DNA of 64,000 nucleotides from Conoideocrella luteorostrata (taxonomy: Eukaryota > Ascomycota > Sordariomycetes > Hypocreales > Clavicipitaceae): positions 62,001 to 126,000 of the forward strand of contig JASWJB010000022.1 in NCBI GenBank assembly GCA_032433595.1. Reading direction: 5' to 3'. A program made the translations under genes and the position numbers. A model generated the notes under the pieces. That model ran no database searches, had not been told where the DNA came from, and saw nothing but the letters and a program-made list of their open reading frames with translations. Below are positions 58,021 through 64,000 of the stretch, piece by piece. The stretch's first letter is position 1. The number at the start of each line of letters is the position of its first letter.

Positions 58021-59779
58021 GAAACAGCCAGAACTAGAACGTTATATGACGCAGCGACAAATCATCACCGGCACCCGGCCCAAGAGTCCACAAATGGGGC
58101 AAAGCTAGCTCAAAATCCATTTCCGACCAAGCTTTTACCCCGGAATATTAACGGCTATTCGTTTCACCCCGACCTTTTAAAACACCCATTCATGTCGTAA
58201 GGTGGATTCTGGGGTATGAATAGCGGCACCCCACAATCTAGCCTGCTATGAATAGCGGTTCCTTTAGTAGACCCCTGTATCGGCCGGTCAAGTTCGTATA
58301 TTTGTAGCGCCCCTGCCGGACAAAACGGTCGGAATTGGTGTCCGTTCTGTGAGTCTGGGGCAGGCTGGGAGGCTGGGAGGCTGGTTCCACTCTGCCTCAG
58401 AAAGTGGGAGGCCAATTGAAGCAGATAGAGTGGCTTGCCTGAATTCGGAAGGAGATGAATATCAAACCGCCTCAGCTCACAGTTCGGCCTCAGCTACAAG
58501 GTCGCATTCATCGTCGAAGTCAACTTCGCGGGTCCACGAGCAGATCGCTCAAACAACCAAAGAGCAGAGTCTCCAAAGGCGGTTTCTAGTAGCGATATAC
58601 TTTGATCCTGGATTGGGCAATCGATTCAGAAACTGCAGGTTGGTTATGCTGATGGCAACCCTTGCACTTGTACTACTTCGCGCCACGTTAGTGTCAGTGC
58701 TGGTTTAACAGATAGTTGCGAAGCCTCGTGAATGAGTCGTGTTTATCTTGACTTGTGTCTCTGGATCGTGCTTCTTGTCTTCTGAGCCTTGTCTGGTTGG
58801 TGACCAACATCGTTCGTCTTTGGACTGCATATGTTTTGGTGGGCAGAAGTACCGGGACGTCACCAACTGTCTACGTAATTGTAATTGTTGCTGGCTCGAG
58901 TTCTTTGTTTCATTTATTATAAGTTTAGCACCGCTTTCTCTGTTGTTGTTGTTGTTGATTGCTGTTGCTGTTATCAATATGTCTACGCATAATAGACCGA
59001 ACCACAGAATTGAAACAGTGTTGAAAAGCAAAGTTTATTGTGCTCAACTCAAAAGTAAGCACAGATGCTCCCGCTATGGGGCAATCCGTGAGTTCTAAAA
59101 CTCCCAACTAGATGATGAGCTAGTTAGAATCGAGGTTGTCTAGGGTGCCACTTCAAGATTGCGGGGGGAATCTTTACGTGTTTGTTCTTGCCTATTTGCA
59201 GCCCTGGTCCTTGTTTTTCTTGCCTTTACGGAGTACATATTCTCGTTTCTTCAAAGGTCCACAAAGAATGGGGAACGAGGCGGAGATAGGGGGCGGCAAT
59301 GGCCGGAGAGAATCATGAAACCTGCCGGCCCGGACGCTCCCTCACAATGTTGCCATAGCAGGGGCATGCAAACGAGTATCACTAATGGGAGCTGTAAAAA
59401 ATACGCTGGAAACGCTGTAGTCCACATCTGGCCTGTTTGGCCTAGAGGATCAGTTGCCACATCCTGCTGCGTAATTCACACACAAATACATGGAAATCTA
59501 CTCCGTACTCCGTGCCCCTGTCACCAAACGCGTCCGGCTATATCGAAGTTTGACGATTTTCCTAGCAGCGCGAGCTTAGGCAGGGTTAATTTACCCCAAA
59601 AGAGCCATTTCCGGTGTAGCCCCTGAACGCGTGCACATTGAGCTCAGATAATTAACTTTGCATCTCCGCTGAAAACAGACTCTCAAAATTATACGGCATT
59701 CACGTTGGTTTTGATGTCAAGTAATCTGCACGAACAAGACTTGATGGAAAGAGAACCGTTGACTTCAAAATCAGGTTAA
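58021..59779. other. Intergenic region
   Basis: 1.76 kb. Small frames on both strands without motifs. ACTCCGTA motifs near 59229 and 59500-59513. No convincing gene. Confidence 0.4.
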
Positions 59780-61510
59780 TTACGGGTTACGAATAAAGAG
59801 ATGGGTGGTTTTCATAGCAGGTATAGTGCTTACTTGGGTTAGGAGCAGAGAATATCGAACCCCGAGTTGTGATCCAATATATTGCAAGCGGCCGCGGACC
59901 CAGGTTCTCTCGGAATCGTTTAAATAGTCCAGAGAATAAATAAATGCAAGAGGCCAAGATATGAAGTAGCCTGATAGCCCCTTTAGAGAATTATCCTCAC
60001 CGCACGCGAAGGATGATAGGTTTAAAGGGCGAGTAGTGGTGCTTTGTTTGTAAAACCAACCAAGCTGATATGGTACAGATGCCATTACATCGCGTGCAAT
60101 GTCCATTATCTCTCGGGCGGCATTATAGTGCTCTGCTGTACACCTATAATCTGTGGGAGCGTGCATCCACGCCGTGCAACGTATAATAATATAGTGCAGC
60201 ACTATCCTGGCACACCGCAGTAAATTCCATAGCATTGGTGCCCGTAGGTCTTTGTAGACATCAATCTTGCCAGGGTACACTTCAGCTCTTAAATAGTCCC
60301 GACATGGGATTTCGTTTGCTGAAACGACTGACTTGTATTGAAAGTGATCTGGAAGGTTCTCGCACCATCTGGCGCATTCGTTGTTGAGAGCCCGGCATTG
60401 TCGAATCATTTTAGCAACCGACTCTATACTGGAAGGGTCTCGACTAACACACATCAGGCGAGCCACTTCTGAGCGAAGCTTACCAACTTTGATGCAGAGA
60501 GTCTGACCCTGTGCTACACCGGAGTCTTTACAGGCATCTTCAGTCCACAATGAAACATCTATATGTGGAATCTTTGACGAGGTCAAACCATGAATAACCT
60601 ATCCTTTTGTTAGTTATAGGCAATGCGTTATAAAGGAGTCAAGTTAGAGAGACGAGATAGATACTTACCATATGCATCCGGACTGTTATTAACATATCGA
60701 GGCCCAGTTGTGTTTTTACTTGCTTGCGGCCGCGAAGCTTGACCAGCTGCATGGCTCCCGCAATATGTGTGCCCACAGCCTGTCTGCTCGCCGCTAGTCT
60801 GCCCACGGCCTTCGCGGTGATGAATTCAAACAAGGCAAATAGCAGGATTGTCGCCAGCGTGCTATCCTCCTCTGCGACCTCCGGGTTACGCAGTGCGATA
60901 GATATCGCTGATAGAGCTTTGGTGCATTTACCCAGAGCCAGCTGCTCAAAATGGTTGCGGTGGCCAACGCTGTTGTTCAGGGACGCCAGCGCGCAGGCTT
61001 CAAAAGCGCACTGGTAATATAACGGGGCTTTGCCGGTTTTCAATAGCGGCATGACGAAATCCATGAAGCCCATGAATTTCCCGGGCTCAGGGAGCAGCAT
61101 ATAATTAGAGACAAAGTGACAAAACGCGAGCTCCTCCAGAGGCTGTTGAATAGCCACGACGTCGGCCGGGCCGCGTTGTGCGCACGATGATAAAGCCGCG
61201 ACAATGTTTGCTTCAACACCCTTCTTTTGCTTCCCTGCTTTTCTATCCACCACGCCCTTTGCCTTTTGCCTTGTTCTTTCGGTTTCGTCTCTCAGCACCA
61301 AATCAATTTCATCTCTATAGCCGGGGCAAACCCTCCCCGTCCTCAGGCAATGAGTGCATTTTGGTCTTGTTTCGTCGCACTTTGTTTCGTGAATCTTATC
61401 AGCGAGGATGACGCAGAGAAGGATCTAGCCCGATTTGGGATGCAATATACCTTGATCCGACGGGCTAGGCACATTTGACACCCTCGGGACAATTTTCCGC
61501 GAAAGGCCAT
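59780..61510 (-). CDS. Zn2Cys6 transcription factor
   Basis: Exons 61510-61451, 61379-60669 and 60598-59780 join in phase to 529 residues. The tiny first exon (20 codons, MAFRGKLSRGCQMCLARRIK) and the start of the second (CDETRPKCTHCLRTGRVC, then PGYRDE) together give the zinc cluster C-x2-C-x6-C-x5-C-x2-C-x6-C, split by the first intron. The N-terminal pattern and the PGYRDE-xx-L motif mark a well-populated fungal subfamily. The C-terminal two thirds are helical (fungal-specific transcription factor type 2-like), without clear enzyme motifs. It is a nuclear regulator and lies about 1.9 kb from the divergent carotenoid oxygenase; a regulatory link is only a guess. Confidence 0.88.
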
Positions 61511-62150
61511 ATTTCACGGCATAGACGAAGGTGCTTATACGTCCTGTTTAGCGCGCCGGCAGTCAGAATAGACTTGACTTGGCGACTTTGAAAATTAGAA
61601 ATCTAGAAGTCAAAACGGCCTACGGAGTACTTCTCAGGGGTTTGTTGGGGAAAGGAAGTCGGGTGGGATGGTTAGCCTCGGCAGGCAAGCAAGCTGTCGG
61701 ATGTCGCGGTGGCTGTCACTAGGGCTGACGGTGGGCGGCATCGGGGCCTCACTGGCAGGAAGAAGAGGTATAAATTGAAGCATTCTGACACGTCTGCTGG
61801 AGAACAGATTCTGCATCTTTGAGCATCTTCAGCACCATCATCAATTTACGTGAATTTGGCCCCGTCCTATTGATCTCAACACACGCTGGGCCATGGCTGC
61901 GATGCGCGGCGCTGCGTAATGGAAGTGCACAACGAATTCCGGGGTCTTTTGTGGGGGCGATGGCCCTCTAATCCTCACGAGCTCCGACGCGCTGGTGGTG
62001 TGGCAGTGGGTTGCGTGAGTTGCGCACCTCCCCATCCTCTTGAGGTTCAGGAAAGGATGCCAAGCTTCTAACGGGCAAATCCCCCGCTTAGCTTGCTCTG
62101 CAGCGGAGCAAATCATTGTCGAGGTCGGTACTCCTTTTTCGTCATATCCT

Positions 62151-62233
62151 TTGCTTGCCGGCTCGCCATGCTTGCTTGCCAGCTTGCCATGCTTGCCTGC
62201 CAGCTTGCCCTGCTTGCCTACCACTTGCACTGC
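62151..62233. repeat. Four-copy 21-bp repeat
   Basis: Four adjacent units of about 21 bp, consensus TTGCTTGCCAGCTTGCCATG plus C. In one frame it encodes a LACQLAM-like heptad, but the frame lacks other support. Confidence 0.85.
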
Positions 62234-62496
62234 TTGCTTCCATCACCTACACACCTTCCAGCTCATACCAACCCCAATTTGGGTCGCATTGCGACGCGAC
62301 CGGTGGTTTTCGGTAGCACAGGCCCTCAGGGCTTCCAAGTGGAGTCCAATCTAGGCCCATCACGGCCCTACACAACCACTTGAGTGCGTAGGACTGCAGA
62401 GGAGCATCACAACGTGGGCATGTGGCCAATAAGGACACCGCTACTTCGTGGATCTAGTGTACATTACCTTGCTAGCGTATCTCAACGATAATGTAT

Positions 62497-62514
62497 GTAC
62501 TCCGTACGGAGTAC
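62497..62514. repeat. Perfect palindrome of the ACTCCGTA family
   Basis: GTACTCCGTACGGAGTAC is an 18-bp perfect palindrome and the cleanest copy of the dispersed motif found in intergenic DNA throughout the window. Confidence 0.9.
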
Positions 62515-63047
62515 TGGCAACCCCCTTTGCCCCCTATTAAAAGTTTTACTGAGCCATTTCGTCCACATTGTCCAATGGACCCTTTCAATTCGAACGCCCG
62601 CCACGGATGCAATTAAAGCTTGTTAATAATATAACTTATTACCTAAATAGCTACCTAACCTATATAATAGTTAACGTATTTTTTATTTTTTTTGGTTTAA
62701 TTTTACCGTGTTTTTGGTCGCTGAGGCGTTCATTATCTCTTGCGGAGCTAATGCCACCTCGATGGCTCGGTTAAAACTGTCCCCCGCTTGCCCCCCTATT
62801 CTCTCCGTACATATTGCTACATTACACACATGTGAGGTGGTGGCTCCACTGCAATCCTCCGCACTCAAAGGTATAGCCATGATGTTAAGTGTTGGGATGT
62901 CCCATAGGGCCCGAGTGCACTGCGTGCCTCTAGCCACACTGATCTTCTTCCGTCTCGCTTCGCTGGGTTTCTGATTTGCCAGAACATGACGCACGTCCTT
63001 CGCTAGCTATTTGCTGCGGGATAGCATAGGGACGGTAGACATGATAT

Positions 63048-63185
63048 GACTTTATCCAATCGCCGAATCAACCTGTTGCGTATATCAACTACAGACTTGA
63101 TCCAATCGCCGTATCAACCTGCTGCGTATATCGACTACAGACTTGATCCAATCGCTGAATCAACCTGTTGCGTATATCAACTATA
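63048..63185. repeat. Three-copy 46-bp tandem repeat
   Basis: Three contiguous 46-bp units (63048-63093, 63094-63139, 63140-63185) beginning GACTTGATCCAATCGCCG, with a few substitutions per unit. Located about 250 bp upstream of the carotenoid oxygenase start, between it and the ACTCCGTA palindrome; could be a promoter element array. Confidence 0.92.
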
Positions 63186-63438
63186 GAGAATGTGCATAGA
63201 TGTGCCTCCCAACGCGATCATGGGCTCGCCATGTCTCGAGGCCACGGGGTTCAATGAATGGTCCCGCTGTCACTGAAACACTATATAATCCTCATCCGCT
63301 GGATCAAGACCTACCATGTTTTTTTTTTTTTTTTTTTTCCACGCGATTGACCTCGTGGGAGTTGAAACCAAGATAACTCAGCATTATCTATTACCTCATT
63401 CTTTTGCGTAGCTGCACTTCTTTGACAAGACAGTAAAG

Positions 63439-64000
63439 ATGACCATCCAGACCGCGAATATCTTTCGCCGCACAGCCGACGATGAAGAAGCGGATATGTT
63501 GCAATGTCGGGACAATTACGAAAAGGGAGAATGGCAGTCATGGCCAAACAATGGTGCCGTGAGTTGCACACCTTTTACAACCCTTACTCACAATGCCGGT
63601 TGGCTGAACTGTCTCGTTTTAGTTTGAGGGACTCGAAGAGCACCGTGGACCAATCCAGCTTAACGTAACGGGTTCAATTCCATCGTGGGCAGCTGGTATA
63701 CTCTACAGAACCGGCCCTGGCCAAAGTGTGATTGAAGACACGTCCAGAGGAACCCACCGAGTGTCTCACTGGTTTGATGGTTTTGCTCACACCCATCGAT
63801 TCGATATAGCTCCATCTGCAAACGACAATACGCAATGTTCAGTCACTTATTCCTCCCGACGACAGTCGGATGAGTTTGTGGAATTGATTAGGAGGAAAGG
63901 ATGGCGAACAGGCATCTCGTTTGCTCAGAAGAATGATCCCTGCGTGGGTCTCTTCGCCAAGTTTATGAGTTATTTCCTCCCCTCACCTGTGGTTAATAAT
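63439..64000 (+). CDS. Carotenoid oxygenase (RPE65 family), 3' end outside window
   Basis: Exon 1 63439-63558 and exon 2 from 63623 join in phase; the frame is open to the window end (166 residues visible). EGLEEHRGPIQLNVTGSIPS, then GILYRTGPG and HWFDGFAHTHRFD, are the N-terminal propeller motifs of the RPE65/carotenoid cleavage family. These iron enzymes cleave carotenoids or related polyenes and stilbenes; the fungal relatives include carotene and torulene cleavage oxygenases. The four iron-binding histidines are expected further downstream, outside the window, apart from what cannot be judged here. A TATA-like box lies about 155 bp upstream. Confidence 0.85.

Larger units (their letters stand above)
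61511..63438. promoter_or_regulatory. Divergent intergenic region with repeats
   Basis: 1.9 kb between the transcription factor and the carotenoid oxygenase. It contains a 21-bp CTTGCC-type repeat (62151-62233), an 18-bp perfect palindrome GTACTCCGTACGGAGTAC (62497-62514), a 46-bp triple repeat (63048-63185), a TATA-like CTATATAATCC near 63281 and a T-run near 63319-63340. No gene recognised. Confidence 0.5.

Noticed and set aside
59159..59626. 155-residue plus-strand frame
   Set aside because: No motif, overlaps other open frames on the opposite strand and contains an ACTCCGTA site; probably chance.
62040..62383. Leu/Ala/Cys heptad-repeat frames
   Set aside because: Explained by the 21-bp DNA repeat; three overlapping frames are open at once, and none continues into recognisable protein.

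Overview
This window is nuclear DNA of a filamentous ascomycete, most likely an order Eurotiales species (Aspergillus/Penicillium-like). The reasons are dense genes on both strands, GT-AG introns mostly of 45-115 bp, CFEM/SAT4-type membrane proteins, Zn2Cys6 regulators, a HET-domain gene, a reducing-polyketide-synthase remnant, and an ACTCCGTA palindromic motif scattered between genes. The species assignment is inference; the gene calls rest on protein motifs, and the exon joins were checked for reading phase.

Layout. 1-6.9 kb: the 3' part of a SAT4-family membrane protein, an intronless extended SDR/epimerase, an anion:cation symporter-type MFS transporter, and a CFEM-SAT4 (Pth11-like) receptor. 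10.7-14.5 kb: a Zn2Cys6 transcription factor and a single-pass membrane protein, both on the minus strand. 16.6-22.4 kb: a GPI-type pepsin-like aspartic protease with a long Ser/Thr-rich tail, then a six-intron beta-tubulin with Ala at position 198, the classical benzimidazole-resistance position. 22.7-24.4 kb: two decayed genes, one unrecognised and one a berberine-bridge-type FAD oxidoreductase that has lost its middle. 26-32 kb: a sugar (maltose-type) MFS transporter and a second symporter-type MFS transporter. 35.8-38.9 kb: a secreted GH43 arabinanase and a cytochrome P450.

39.4-58 kb is accessory-like. It holds a foldback element and six solo or partial LTRs of one family (about 200-223 bp, TGTTGGAAT...ACA in their own orientation). 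Three of these have perfect 5-bp target-site duplications. The region also has short tandem arrays, two divergent non-RD protein kinases that share an unknown N-terminal region, a HET-domain gene just downstream of the second kinase, and a highly reducing PKS pseudogene. One LTR sits inside the PKS enoylreductase region and another forms its 5' break. A small secreted Gln/Glu-rich protein lies next to the last LTRs. 59.8-64 kb: a second Zn2Cys6 regulator and the 5' part of a carotenoid oxygenase (RPE65 family) that runs off the window.

Most promising leads: the kinase-kinase-HET block (a candidate self/non-self or cell-death locus), the A198 beta-tubulin paralogue, and the LTR family as the agent that broke the PKS.
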